A DNA stretch of 52,145 bases from Prevotellaceae bacterium UBA4372 (GCA_002391275.1 DGSC01000014.1:67951-120095); one strand, 5' to 3'; positions 33,203-42,697 are shown, counted from the stretch's first letter. Notes: generated by a model not told the origin, from the letters alone. Numbers and translations: made by a program.

Positions 33203-36200
33203 ATGGATATTCAACAATTGTTGGCGCAGTACGCACGCAACCGCAACGTGCGTGCTTTGTCGCGTGCTATAGAGAACGAACGCCTGCGGCGTGTGCGCGT
33301 TTCGGGTTTGATGGGGAGTGCTGCACCTATGGCTTTTGCCGCTGTAGGCCGTGGCTTGATGTTCGTTGTGCTCGACGACCTTGAGGAGGCCGGCTATTTC
33401 TATCAGGACCTGTTGCAGCTTCTGGGCGAGCAACGCGTATTGTTCTTCCCCTCGTCGTTCAGGCGTGCCGTGAAGTTCGGTCAGCGCGATGCTGCCAGCG
33501 AGATACTGCGCACCGAGGTGCTTGGCCGGTTGACGTCGGGCCGTGACACCGACAACGAGCAGCCACTCTTCATTGTCACCTACCCTGAGGCTCTGGCCGA
33601 GAAGGTGGTTTCGAAGTCGCTGTTGCAGCAACGTACGTTGCAGATCAGCGTGGGCGAGCAGGTCGACATCGCTTTCGTGGCTCAGACCTTGTTGGACTTT
33701 GGCTTCCAGCGTACCGACTATGTCTACGAGCCGGGCCAGTTTGCGGTACGCGGTTCGCTGGTGGATGTCTTTTCCTACTCCAACGAGCTGCCTTATCGCG
33801 TCGACTTCTTCGGCGACGAAGTAGATTCAATCCGCTCGTTCGAGGTCGATAGCCAGCTGAGTCATTCCCGCCTCGAATCCATATCTCTTGTGCCACCCCT
33901 GGACAGTAACCAAGCCGACCGCATGCCTTTAGCGTCGCTCTTGCCTGCCGACACCATACTGGTTTGCAAGGACATGGCCTTCGTGACACAACGGGTGGGG
34001 CAAATCTGGGACGAGGGTTTTTCGCAACAAGCCACGTTAGAGAATGAGGTGCTGCTCGACAAAGAGCCGCTTCTGATTGACGGCCCCGCCTTCGAGCAAG
34101 GTTTTGCCGATTTCCGTCGCTTCGAGCTTTCGGCATCGGAGCAGGCCAAGGCACAGGCAACAGTTGCTTTCGACACGTCGGCACAGCCTTTGTTCCACAA
34201 GAATTTCGAGCTCGTGTCATCGTCGTTTGCCGACTATATCGCGCGCGGGTACATTATTTATATATTAGCCGACTCGGCAAAGCAGACCGATCGCCTGAAG
34301 GCAATCTTCGACGAGCAGGCTCCCGACGTCCGTTTCACCCCCGTGACGAAAACGTTGCATGCAGGCTTTGCTGACAATACGCAGCAGCTGTGTGTCTTCA
34401 CCGACCATCAAATATTCGACCGTTTTCACAAGTACAACCTCCGTAGCGACCGTGCCCGTTCGGGAAAGGTGGCACTCTCGCTGAAGGAGTTGCGCGAGTT
34501 TGAGGTCGGCGACTACATCGTGCACGTAGACCATGGCATAGGGCGCTTCGGCGGTCTCGTGCGGGTGCCCCAGAACACAACCTCGGCCGATGGCAAGCAG
34601 GAGGTTGTGATGCAAGAGATGATAAAGCTGACCTACGATCACGATGACGTAGTTTACGTCTCGATTCATGCCTTGCACAAGGTGTCGAAATATAAGGGTA
34701 AGGAGGGCGAACCACCCCGCATCAGTCGCTTAGGAACCGGCGCCTGGGAGCGCATGAAGGAGCGTACGAAGTCGAAGATCAAGGACATCGCCCGCGACCT
34801 CATCAAGCTATACAGCCGGCGACGCGAGGAGAAAGGTTTCAAGTTCTCGCCCGACAGCTATCTCCAACACGAGCTGGAGGCCAGTTTCCTCTACGAGGAC
34901 ACCCCCGACCAGCTGAAAGCAACCAACGATGTAAAAGCCGATATGGAACGTGCCCGCCCGATGGATAGGCTCGTCTGCGGAGATGTGGGATTCGGCAAGA
35001 CGGAGGTGGCCGTGCGTGCAGCCTTCAAAGCAGCCGTCGACGGCAAGCAGACTGCCGTCATGGTGCCTACTACGGTGCTCGCCTACCAGCACTATCATAC
35101 CTTCTCTGACCGCCTGAAAGAATTGCCCGTGCGGGTGGATTACCTTACACGGGCAAGGACGGCTAAACAGACGAAAGAGCTGTTGGCCGACCTCGAAGCG
35201 GGCAAGATTGACATCCTTGTAGGTACCCATAAGCTCATTGGCAAGAATGTGAAATTCAAAGATCTGGGATTGTTGATCATCGACGAGGAACAAAAGTTCG
35301 GAGTGGCTACGAAGGAGAAACTGCGCCAGATGAAAGTGAACGTAGATACGCTGACCCTCACCGCTACACCGATCCCCCGCACGCTGCAGTTCTCCCTCAT
35401 GGGCGCCCGCGACCTCAGTGTCATTCAGACGCCGCCGCCCAACCGTTATCCCATCCAGACCGAGGTGCACACCTTCTCGCCAGAGGTGATTGCCGAGGCT
35501 GTAGGTTTTGAAATGAGCCGAAACGGCCAGGTGTTCATCGTCAACAACCGAATAGCAGGACTGACCGAGCTTGAACAGATAGTGCACAAATACGTCCCCG
35601 ACGCACGTGTTGCTATAGGGCACGGGCAAATGCACCCAGAGGATTTGGAAAAGGTGATGATGGATTTCGCCTCCTACGACTATGATGTTCTTATCTCCAC
35701 GACCATCATCGAGAGCGGACTGGATATCCCAAATGCCAACACCATCATCATCTGCGGAGCTCATAACTTCGGACTTTCTGATCTTCACCAAATGCGCGGT
35801 AGGGTAGGGCGCAGCAACAAAAAGGCATTCTGCTATCTTCTGGCTCCGCCTTTGGCTGCTCTCCCGCAGGAATCCCGCAGGAGGTTGCAGGCGATAGAGA
35901 ACTTCTCGGGCCTCGGCAGTGGCATACACATTGCCATGCAGGACCTTGACATTCGTGGCGCAGGCAATCTCTTGGGCGCTGAACAGAGCGGCTTCATCGC
36001 AGATTTAGGTTACGAAACCTACCAGAAAATCTTGTCGGAGGCTGTAAAGGAACTGAAGAACGACGAGTTCAAGGATTTGTATGCCGAGCAGATTGCTACG
36101 GGTGAACTCACCTCTGGCGATGCCTTTGTCGACGAATGTCAGCTTGAGAGCGACCTTCCGATGTCGTTTCCAGAGGCCTATGTGCCTGGCTCGGCTGAGC

Positions 36201-36595
36201 GAATGTTGCTCTATCGCGAGCTGGATGGTCTGGAGACAGATGAGGCTATCGAGGCTTTCCGCCGTCGACTTGTTGACCGTTTCGGCCCAATACCCGAGCT
36301 GGCTCAAGAGCTTATCCGAGTTGTGCGTCTACGACGCCTGGGCAAATACTTCGGTGCGGAACGCATCATGCTCAAGAACAGCCGCCTGCGCCTCTATTTC
36401 GTCAAAGACGATTCATCGCCGTTCTTCCAGTCGGAAGCCTTCGGCAAGTGTATTGCCTACTTCTCGCTGCATGCTGTCGACTGTCAGCTTGATGAGGTTA
36501 AAGGGCGTCGTTCCATGCTCATCCGTGGCGTCGAAAGCGTAAAGGCTGCTTGCCATGTGCTCGAAGAGATGCAGGCAACGAGCTCGAATCAGTAG
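33203..36595 (+). CDS. mfd: Transcription-repair coupling factor
   Basis: An SF2 translocase of 1130 residues that removes stalled RNA polymerase and recruits UvrA. The N-terminal UvrB-like module spans about 1-400. The RNA-polymerase interaction domain (YIVHVDHGIGRFGGLVRVP) begins near residue 436. Walker A CGDVGFGKTEVA is near 592, followed by LLIIDEEQKFGVATKEKL, TATPIPRTLQFSLMGARDLSVIQTPP, and the TRG/motif VI region HQMRGRVGRSNKKAFCYLL. The C-terminal D7 domain is complete. ATG 33203 is preferred over 33140 because of the promoter. No terminator with a T run follows; only a weak 6-bp hairpin at 36675-36691 is seen. Confidence 0.95.
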   Translation: MDIQQLLAQYARNRNVRALSRAIENERLRRVRVSGLMGSAAPMAFAAVGRGLMFVVLDDLEEAGYFYQDLLQLLGEQRVLFFPSSFRRAVKFGQRDAASEILRTEVLGRLTSGRDTDNEQPLFIVTYPEALAEKVVSKSLLQQRTLQISVGEQVDIAFVAQTLLDFGFQRTDYVYEPGQFAVRGSLVDVFSYSNELPYRVDFFGDEVDSIRSFEVDSQLSHSRLESISLVPPLDSNQADRMPLASLLPADTILVCKDMAFVTQRVGQIWDEGFSQQATLENEVLLDKEPLLIDGPAFEQGFADFRRFELSASEQAKAQATVAFDTSAQPLFHKNFELVSSSFADYIARGYIIYILADSAKQTDRLKAIFDEQAPDVRFTPVTKTLHAGFADNTQQLCVFTDHQIFDRFHKYNLRSDRARSGKVALSLKELREFEVGDYIVHVDHGIGRFGGLVRVPQNTTSADGKQEVVMQEMIKLTYDHDDVVYVSIHALHKVSKYKGKEGEPPRISRLGTGAWERMKERTKSKIKDIARDLIKLYSRRREEKGFKFSPDSYLQHELEASFLYEDTPDQLKATNDVKADMERARPMDRLVCGDVGFGKTEVAVRAAFKAAVDGKQTAVMVPTTVLAYQHYHTFSDRLKELPVRVDYLTRARTAKQTKELLADLEAGKIDILVGTHKLIGKNVKFKDLGLLIIDEEQKFGVATKEKLRQMKVNVDTLTLTATPIPRTLQFSLMGARDLSVIQTPPPNRYPIQTEVHTFSPEVIAEAVGFEMSRNGQVFIVNNRIAGLTELEQIVHKYVPDARVAIGHGQMHPEDLEKVMMDFASYDYDVLISTTIIESGLDIPNANTIIICGAHNFGLSDLHQMRGRVGRSNKKAFCYLLAPPLAALPQESRRRLQAIENFSGLGSGIHIAMQDLDIRGAGNLLGAEQSGFIADLGYETYQKILSEAVKELKNDEFKDLYAEQIATGELTSGDAFVDECQLESDLPMSFPEAYVPGSAERMLLYRELDGLETDEAIEAFRRRLVDRFGPIPELAQELIRVVRLRRLGKYFGAERIMLKNSRLRLYFVKDDSSPFFQSEAFGKCIAYFSLHAVDCQLDEVKGRRSMLIRGVESVKAACHVLEEMQATSSNQ

Positions 36596-36797
36596 GGACG
36601 GCTGGGCGTCTCGCGCTGATTGGTCTACTCTGTTTGATTGCACTGTTCTACGCTTGAATGAATATGCCTTTGTCGACGTGTAATGCACGTCTACAGTTAT
36701 TGGCTTGTTTGTCTGTGTCAAAGTGATGCAAAACAGGTTTCGTTGATAAAATTTGCCTGTTAATAATTAAAATAGTTCGTCTTTTGCAAAGATTTTC

Positions 36798-36805
36798 TAC
36801 ATTTG
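36798..36805 (+). promoter_or_regulatory. -7 box of the trp operon
   Basis: TACATTTG matches TAnnTTTG; a TTCG 18 bases upstream (36776-36779) may be a weak -33 element. Transcription should start near 36811, giving a leader of about 208 bases before trpB, long enough for the attenuator. Confidence 0.62.
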
Positions 36806-36850
36806 CATCGCAATTCAAACGTATAATAACAACACAAACACAAGCATAAT

Positions 36851-36901
36851 ATGTTATTCTTTGCTAATTTTTGGTGGTGGCATTCCTCAAGATTCCAATA
36901 A
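36851..36901 (+). CDS. trpL: trp leader peptide with three Trp codons in a row
   Basis: ATG at 36851 opens a 16-codon frame, MLFFANFWWWHSSRFQ, ending in TAA at 36899-36901. Residues 8-10 are three consecutive TGG codons. It lies about 40 bases after the predicted transcription start and 117 bases before trpB, followed by a self-consistent antiterminator/terminator pair. In attenuation, ribosome stalling at the Trp codons reports low charged tRNA-Trp. The frame is too short for ordinary gene finders, but its context makes chance unlikely. Confidence 0.85.
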   Translation: MLFFANFWWWHSSRFQ

Positions 36902-36902
36902 T

Positions 36903-36966
36903 CGTGAGTAGATAGCCTGTGCCATTCCTTAGCATACATTTCAAGAAAAGGCCTGTCGTTCTCACG
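36903..36966 (+). promoter_or_regulatory. trp antiterminator pairing
   Basis: CGTGAG at 36903-36908 pairs with CTCACG at 36961-36966. GATAG at 36911-36915 pairs with CTGTC at 36953-36957 (one G-U), and CCT at 36916-36918 with AGG at 36949-36951, leaving C36952 bulged. This uses the left arm and loop of the terminator, so the two structures exclude each other. The 5' arm starts one base after the leader stop codon. Confidence 0.65.
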
Positions 36967-36980
36967 GCAGGCCTTTTCTT
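36943..36980 (+). terminator. trp attenuator terminator
   Basis: AAGAAAAGGCCTG / CAGGCCTTTTCTT is a perfect 13-bp stem, extendable by three pairs to a 6-base loop. The U-rich right arm CCTTTTCTTATT supplies the release tract. It stands 38 bases before trpB and so would stop transcription before the operon. Confidence 0.82.
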
Positions 36981-37018
36981 ATTCCATCTTTCACTTTCAA
37001 AATTTCATTTCCCAGGTT

Positions 37019-38197
37019 ATGAGTTATTACGTCAACGATAAAGGCTTCTATGGAGAATTCGGTGGAGCATACGTCCCTGAAATACTTTATGCCACAGTGA
37101 AGAACCTGCAAGAGCAGTATCTTCCTATATTGGAAACAGATGAATTCAAGCGCGAGTACCATCAACTGCTCCGCGACTACGTCGGACGTCCTTCGCCGCT
37201 CTACTTTGCGCGGCGGATGAGCGAGCGCTATGGTTGCAAGCTCTATCTCAAACGCGAGGACCTGAACCACACCGGTGCACACAAGATAAACAACACAATA
37301 GGTCAGATCCTGCTCGCACGCAAGATGGGCAAGAAGCGCATCATAGCTGAGACAGGCGCCGGACAACATGGAGTGGCTACGGCCACGGCATGTGCGCTGA
37401 TGGGGATGCCATGTGAGGTCTACATGGGTGCCACGGATGTAGAGCGTCAGCATACTAATGTTGAACGCATGAAGATGCTTGGCGCCCAGGTGCATCCCGT
37501 GCGCACAGGCAACATGACGCTCTCTGATGCGTGCTCGGCTGCAATCCGCGACTGGTGTTGTCACCCCTCTGACACCTTCTATATCGTAGGCAGCACCATG
37601 GGCCCACATCCTTATCCCGACTTGGTGGCGCGTATGCAAAGTGTCATCTCTGAGGAGATACGTTGGCAGCTGCAAGAGAAGGAAGGCCGCGACTATCCCG
37701 ACTATCTCGTGGCTTGCATAGGCGGAGGTAGCAATGCAGCCGGTACAATCTACCACTATGTCGACGACGAGCGCGTCCGGATTGTGTTGGCCGAAGCCGG
37801 CGGACAAGGCTGGCAGACCAATCGTACGGCCGCAACGCTGCATCGGGGAAGCATAGGCATTCTTCATGGCGCCAAAATGCTTGTTATGCAAAACGACGAC
37901 GGACAGATACAGGAAGCTTACTCTATCAGCGCCGGTTTAGACTATCCGGGTGTAGGCCCCATGCATTGCAATATGGCCCGACAAGGTCGCAGCCAGGTAC
38001 TGAGCATCAATGATGATGAGGCATTAAAGGCAGGCTACGAACTTACACGTCTTGAGGGCATCATCCCAGCCATCGAGAGTGCTCATGCCGTGGCGGCTTT
38101 GTCAAAGCTTAGCTTTAAGGCCGACGACGTCGTCGTGCTTACCATCAGCGGCCGTGGCGACAAAGACATAGAGACTTATCTGGCAAATCCTCAGTGA
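37019..38197 (+). CDS. trpB: Tryptophan synthase beta subunit
   Basis: PLP enzyme joining indole and serine. The N-terminus GFYGEFGGAYVPEILYATV, the PLP Lys 89 in NHTGAHKINN, GAGQHGVATATACALMG, the phosphate loop CIGGGSNAAGTI and the C-terminal ESAHAVA are all present. Length 392 fits TrpB1. First structural gene behind the attenuator; its partner trpA is the last gene of the operon, so the two subunits come from opposite ends of one transcript. Confidence 0.97.
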   Translation: MSYYVNDKGFYGEFGGAYVPEILYATVKNLQEQYLPILETDEFKREYHQLLRDYVGRPSPLYFARRMSERYGCKLYLKREDLNHTGAHKINNTIGQILLARKMGKKRIIAETGAGQHGVATATACALMGMPCEVYMGATDVERQHTNVERMKMLGAQVHPVRTGNMTLSDACSAAIRDWCCHPSDTFYIVGSTMGPHPYPDLVARMQSVISEEIRWQLQEKEGRDYPDYLVACIGGGSNAAGTIYHYVDDERVRIVLAEAGGQGWQTNRTAATLHRGSIGILHGAKMLVMQNDDGQIQEAYSISAGLDYPGVGPMHCNMARQGRSQVLSINDDEALKAGYELTRLEGIIPAIESAHAVAALSKLSFKADDVVVLTISGRGDKDIETYLANPQ

Positions 38198-38215
38198 ATA
38201 ATAAATTGGAAGGAA

Positions 38216-39661
38216 ATGAATACTTCGACTAAAAACTTTGTCTACGAAACAGTCTGCCGCACGGTGCTTGCAGACCTCTACACGCCTGTTTCAGTATATA
38301 TGCGCCTGCGCGACCTTTATCCGCAAAGCACCTTGATGGAGAGTTCCGACTATCACGAACAAAGCAACTCGCGATCGTTCATAGGCATTAATCCAATTGC
38401 CTCGGTGGCTGTGGGCCACGACAAAGCTTGCATCACACTGCCCGACGGAACGGTGGAAAGCTATGAGATGAGCAGGCAGTTCGGCATTGCCGACGCCATT
38501 CATGCGCTCATCGACCGCCTCAGCGTTGAGGGCGATAATGCCAATGTCTGTGGTCTCTTCGGCTATACGTCGTTCAATGCTGTACGCTATACTGAACAGA
38601 TAGCCGTAAAGGACGAAACGCAGGAGAAAAACGATGCCCCGGACCTGCTGTACATCTTTTATAAAGAGGTCGTCGTGTTCGACCACCACAACAATCTGTT
38701 GACCATCGTCAGTCTTATGCCAAAGACTACCGGAGCCGCTGATGCAGAAGCTACAGCACAGGCCGAAGCCGCAATTGGCAACATCGTGAAGGCTATGAAC
38801 CGCAACAACGTCCAGCCCTATAGCTTCCATGCCGTTGGCGAGGTTACGTCCACGCTCACCGATGAGGAGCATATGGCAAACATTCGGAAAGGTATACGCC
38901 ACTGCTTGCGCGGTGATGTATTCCAGATAGTGCTCAGTCGACGGTTCATCCAGAGGTATGAGGGCGACGACTTCCGCCTCTACCGTGCCCTGCGCAGTAT
39001 CAATCCATCGCCTTACCTCTTCTATTTCGATTTCGGAGGCTTCCGCATATTCGGCTCGTCGCCAGAGACACATTGCCGCATAGAAGGCCGCCGTGCCTAT
39101 ATCGACCCTATAGCCGGAACCACGAGACGTACGGGCAACGCTGAAGCCGACCGGAGAGGCGCTGAGTTCCTGAGGCAAGATCCGAAAGAGAATGCCGAGC
39201 ATGTCATGCTCGTCGACCTGGCCCGCAACGACCTCTCGCGTAACTGTCGCAACGTCAAGGTCGATTACTACAAGGACATTCAATACTATTCTCACGTGAT
39301 TCATCTCGTAAGCCGCGTCAGCGGAGAGCTGGACGAAGGCGCAGACCCCATACGTGCATTCATCGACACCTTCCCTGCAGGTACCCTTTCTGGCGCCCCC
39401 AAGGTACGGGCCATGCAACTCATCTCTGACTATGAGCCGCACAACCGCGGAGCCTACGGAGGATGCATCGGAATCATAGGCCTGGACGGCAGCCTGAATC
39501 AAGCCATCACCATACGCACCTTCGTAGCCCGAAACGGCGAACTCTGGTTCCAGGCTGGCGGCGGCATCGTAGCCAAGAGCAGCGAGGACTACGAGCTGCA
39601 GGAAGTGAACAACAAGCTCGGCGCCTTGCGCAAAGCAATCCTCATGGCCGAACAGCTATGA
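38216..39661 (+). CDS. trpE: Anthranilate synthase component I
   Basis: Chorismate-utilising enzyme making anthranilate with the TrpG amidotransferase. The N-terminal feedback motif appears as TLMESSDYHEQSNSRSFIGI (LLES-like, tryptophan site). The catalytic domain has DVFQIVLSRRF, PSPYLFYFDFGGFRIFGSSPE, PIAGTTRRTG, DLARNDLSRNC and AGTLSGAPKVRAM. The feedback motif and the linked trpG support TrpE rather than PabB. 18 bases after trpB. Confidence 0.95.
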   Translation: MNTSTKNFVYETVCRTVLADLYTPVSVYMRLRDLYPQSTLMESSDYHEQSNSRSFIGINPIASVAVGHDKACITLPDGTVESYEMSRQFGIADAIHALIDRLSVEGDNANVCGLFGYTSFNAVRYTEQIAVKDETQEKNDAPDLLYIFYKEVVVFDHHNNLLTIVSLMPKTTGAADAEATAQAEAAIGNIVKAMNRNNVQPYSFHAVGEVTSTLTDEEHMANIRKGIRHCLRGDVFQIVLSRRFIQRYEGDDFRLYRALRSINPSPYLFYFDFGGFRIFGSSPETHCRIEGRRAYIDPIAGTTRRTGNAEADRRGAEFLRQDPKENAEHVMLVDLARNDLSRNCRNVKVDYYKDIQYYSHVIHLVSRVSGELDEGADPIRAFIDTFPAGTLSGAPKVRAMQLISDYEPHNRGAYGGCIGIIGLDGSLNQAITIRTFVARNGELWFQAGGGIVAKSSEDYELQEVNNKLGALRKAILMAEQL

Positions 39662-39709
39662 CCTGCACTTCCCATTTCACAATATCCACCGCTCACTTTC
39701 TTCCCGATT

Positions 39710-40273
39710 ATGAATATCGTTATCATCGACAACTACGACTCGTTCACCTATAACCTCTGCCATCTCGTTAAAGAACTGGGCGCAGAGGTCAGCGTTGTGC
39801 GCAATGATCAGTTCAGCCTCAGCGACCTTGAGGCTTTCGACAAAATTATCCTCAGCCCAGGGCCAGGCATTCCAAGCGAAGCAGGACTGTTGCTCGACGT
39901 TATCCGCACGTATGCCTCCCGAAAGCCCATCCTTGGTGTTTGCCTCGGGCATCAAGCCATAGGCGAGGCCTTTGGTGCACAACTTGAGAACCTTGGTCAA
40001 GTGTTTCACGGCGTGGCTACTCCATGCCAGCTTGTGGCTCAGGACCCCATCTTCAACGGTCTTGGCGAAACGTTCACGGTTGGCCGTTACCACTCGTGGG
40101 TAGTCTCGGCTGACAACCTCCCTTCAGAGCTTGAGGTTACGGCCGTCAGCCCCGAAGCACAAATCATGGCCCTGCGCCATCGTCAGCTGGAGGTTCATGG
40201 CATTCAGTTCCACCCCGAGAGCGTTCTTACCCCCGAAGGCAAGACCATCATTAAAAACTTCATGCAGATATGA
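39710..40273 (+). CDS. trpG: Anthranilate synthase component II
   Basis: Class I glutamine amidotransferase of 187 residues: MNIVIIDNYDSFTYNLCHLV, LSPGPGIPSEAG, the nucleophile Cys in GVCLGHQAIGEAFGA, and His/Glu in GIQFHPESVLTPEGK. It supplies ammonia to TrpE. It is not fused to trpD, unlike in some enterobacteria. A 48-base gap separates it from trpE, and its end overlaps trpD by 4 bases (ATGA). Confidence 0.95.
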   Translation: MNIVIIDNYDSFTYNLCHLVKELGAEVSVVRNDQFSLSDLEAFDKIILSPGPGIPSEAGLLLDVIRTYASRKPILGVCLGHQAIGEAFGAQLENLGQVFHGVATPCQLVAQDPIFNGLGETFTVGRYHSWVVSADNLPSELEVTAVSPEAQIMALRHRQLEVHGIQFHPESVLTPEGKTIIKNFMQI

Positions 40274-41268
40274 AACAGATACTTACAAAACTTCTCAATC
40301 ATGAGGAGCTCTCTCGCGAAGAGATGAAAAGAATACTCGTAGGCATCACCCAGAGCGAGTACCCGACAGAGCAGGTTACAGCGCTGCTCACTGCGCTGCA
40401 GATGCGAGGCGTCACCGTAGATGAGCTCCTGGGTTTCCGCGACGGCATCCTTGAGACCGGTGTTCCTGTACCTTTGAACTGCGAACGCTACATCGATGTC
40501 GTTGGCACAGGAGGCGACCGCAAGAACACCTTCAATATCTCCACCACCAGCTGCTTCGTCATTGCAGGGGCAGGGTACAAGGTGGCCAAGCACGGCAACT
40601 ATGCCGCCACTTCCACATCCGGGGCCTCCAATGTTATTGCACAGCATGGCGTGCGTTTCACCGATGATATCGACCAACTCAACCGCTGTCTGGATGAGGC
40701 TGGCATTGTATATCTCCACGCTCAGCTCTTTGCGCGTGCAATGAAGTTCGTGGGACCCATACGCAAAGCACTTCAGTTTCCTACCATATTCAACCTCCTC
40801 GGACCACTTGTCAACCCAAGTCAGCCGCAGTGCCAGCTTCTCGGCGTTGCCAACCTCGACCAGATGCGCCTCTATCAGCAGGTATATCAGAAACTGGGAA
40901 TCGACTACGGCATCGTGAACAGTATCGATGGCTACGACGAGATTTCTCTCACGGGCCAGTTTAAGGTCACGACAAACACCTATGAGCGTATCTTTGCACC
41001 CCAAGATCTTGGCTTCCAGCCGGCACGACCCGAGGAACTCGTAGCCGGAGCCACGGAGGTTGAGGCTAAGGAAATCTTTGATGCCGTGCTTGAGAACCGA
41101 GCCCTGCCGGCTCAGAAAAATATTGTCGTCACCAACGCTGCTTTCGGCATTCAAGTGCTCGAGAGAGGCCTCAAATCTATCGAAGAGTGTATGGCCATAG
41201 CACGTGAATCCATCGACAGCGGAGCCGCGTTGGCCACCTTCCGTAAATTCGTAGAACTGAACTCTTAG
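40270..41268 (+). CDS. trpD: Anthranilate phosphoribosyltransferase
   Basis: Transfers phosphoribose from PRPP to anthranilate. The PRPP loop is VVGTGGDRKNTFNISTTSCF, with KHGNYAATSTSGASNVIAQHGV and the metal-site DGYDEISLTG region. Length 332 is normal. The ATG overlaps the trpG stop, suggesting translational coupling. Confidence 0.95.
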   Translation: MKQILTKLLNHEELSREEMKRILVGITQSEYPTEQVTALLTALQMRGVTVDELLGFRDGILETGVPVPLNCERYIDVVGTGGDRKNTFNISTTSCFVIAGAGYKVAKHGNYAATSTSGASNVIAQHGVRFTDDIDQLNRCLDEAGIVYLHAQLFARAMKFVGPIRKALQFPTIFNLLGPLVNPSQPQCQLLGVANLDQMRLYQQVYQKLGIDYGIVNSIDGYDEISLTGQFKVTTNTYERIFAPQDLGFQPARPEELVAGATEVEAKEIFDAVLENRALPAQKNIVVTNAAFGIQVLERGLKSIEECMAIARESIDSGAALATFRKFVELNS

Positions 41269-41298
41269 CAGCTATAACTCCTTTAAAAGCTTTGATAT

Positions 41299-42036
41299 AT
41301 GAAAGATGTGCTTCAAGAAATCGTAGCCAACAAACGCAGCGAGATGGAGTTGCTGAGAGGCCGTAAGCCATCGCTTCGTCAGGCGCTTCTCGACTCGCCT
41401 ACGGGAATCATTGCCGAGTTTAAGCGACGCTCTCCCTCGCGCGGCTGGATAAAGGAAGAGGGCAGGGCAGAACTCATTCCGCTGAGCTACCAACAGGCTG
41501 GAGCCGCAGCTCTTAGTATCCTTGCAGACAACCGATTTTTCGGCGGCGCACCGCAATTCATCACTGCAGCCCGCAACTCTGGTGTCACCCTGCCCATATT
41601 GTACAAAGAGTTTGTCATCGACGAGCTCCAGATATATCAGGCTGCGCTTGCTGGAGCCTCTGCCGTGCTGCTTATAGCCGCTTGTCTGACAAAACAACAG
41701 GTTAGCTCGCTGATGACTGTGGCCCATGGACTTGGGCTCGAAGTATTGCTTGAGATTCATTCTGAGAGCGAGCTTGATTATGTCGACCTCCAGCCCGACC
41801 TCTGCGGCGTCAACAATCGTAATCTCGGTACCTTCGTCACGTCTGTCGACAACTCCTTTCGCCTGGCTGAGCGTTTGCCAGCCGACATCGTCAAAGTCAG
41901 TGAGAGTGGCATCAGTGACCCTCGCACCATCAGCCTCCTGCGGCAGGTTGGTTTCAAGGGCTTCCTCATAGGCGAAACCTTCATGCGAACAGCAGACCCG
42001 GGTGCTGCTCTCGCTGATTTTATCGCACAAATATAA
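41299..42036 (+). CDS. trpC: Indole-3-glycerol phosphate synthase
   Basis: A TIM-barrel enzyme converting CdRP to indole-3-glycerol phosphate: EIVANKRSEMELLRG, GIIAEFKRRSPSRGWI (catalytic Lys), LSILADNRFFGGAPQFI, ILYKEFVIDELQIYQAALAGASAVLLI, GVNNRNLGTF and VSESGISDPRTI. Length 245, not fused to trpF as in E. coli. 30 bases after trpD. Confidence 0.95.
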   Translation: MKDVLQEIVANKRSEMELLRGRKPSLRQALLDSPTGIIAEFKRRSPSRGWIKEEGRAELIPLSYQQAGAAALSILADNRFFGGAPQFITAARNSGVTLPILYKEFVIDELQIYQAALAGASAVLLIAACLTKQQVSSLMTVAHGLGLEVLLEIHSESELDYVDLQPDLCGVNNRNLGTFVTSVDNSFRLAERLPADIVKVSESGISDPRTISLLRQVGFKGFLIGETFMRTADPGAALADFIAQI

Positions 42037-42046
42037 ACTATGAATT

Positions 42047-42697
42047 ATGCATTATGAACTGATTAAGGTCTGTGGAATGCGTGATCCAGAGAACATCCGT
42101 GCTGTCGAGGCTTTGGGAGTCGACTGCATAGGTCTCATCTTCTGGCCTCGCTCACCGCGCTACGTGGCTACGCCGCCAGCCTATCTTCCTACGAAGACTC
42201 GCAGTGTTGGTGTCTTCGTAGATGCCGACTTCGATTTCATCCTGAACCACGTCAGCGACTACGGCCTCACAGCCATTCAACTCCACGGACATGAGTCACC
42301 CGCAGATGTCGCAGCTTTGAGGTCTGCACTCACGCTTCATTGTCGACAATCAGGTCTTCCTCAGTCTCGTATTATCAAGGCACTCTCTGTTGCCACAGCC
42401 TCCGACCTGCATGCTACCTCAGACTTCGTTCCGTTTGTCGACGCTTTTCTCTTCGACACACGCTCGCCACTGCCCGGCGGCAGCGGACAACAGTTCGATT
42501 GGAGCTTGCTCTGCGACTATAGCGGTTCACGCCCTTTCATTCTCAGCGGAGGCATCGATCCCTGCGACGTAGAGCGCTTAAGCACATTCAGTCACCCCCA
42601 ACTCTTAGGCATCGATCTCAACTCCCGCTTCGAGACCGCCCCGGGCCTTAAAGATGTTGAAGCCCTCCACCGTTTCATTGCTCAACTTCGCCGCTAA
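42047..42697 (+). CDS. trpF: Phosphoribosylanthranilate isomerase
   Basis: A TIM-barrel isomerase: the N-terminal KVCGMRDPENIRAVEALGVDCIGLIFWPRSPRYV with catalytic Cys, VGVFVDADFDFILNHVSDYGLTAIQLHGHESP, DTRSPLPGGSGQQFDW and FILSGGIDPCDV. The start ATG lies in a 10-base gap after trpC made of ATGAATTATGCATTATG-type sequence. Confidence 0.93.
   Translation: MHYELIKVCGMRDPENIRAVEALGVDCIGLIFWPRSPRYVATPPAYLPTKTRSVGVFVDADFDFILNHVSDYGLTAIQLHGHESPADVAALRSALTLHCRQSGLPQSRIIKALSVATASDLHATSDFVPFVDAFLFDTRSPLPGGSGQQFDWSLLCDYSGSRPFILSGGIDPCDVERLSTFSHPQLLGIDLNSRFETAPGLKDVEALHRFIAQLRR

Noticed and set aside
34808..35929. Long minus-strand open frame inside mfd
   Set aside because: Antisense of a highly conserved helicase region; no protein-family resemblance.
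36675..36691. Hairpin GACGTG/CACGTC after mfd as its terminator
   Set aside because: Only 6 bp and no T run; not convincing enough to list.
38291..39502. Long minus-strand open frame inside trpE
   Set aside because: Shadow of trpE codon usage; no start signal or recognisable motif.
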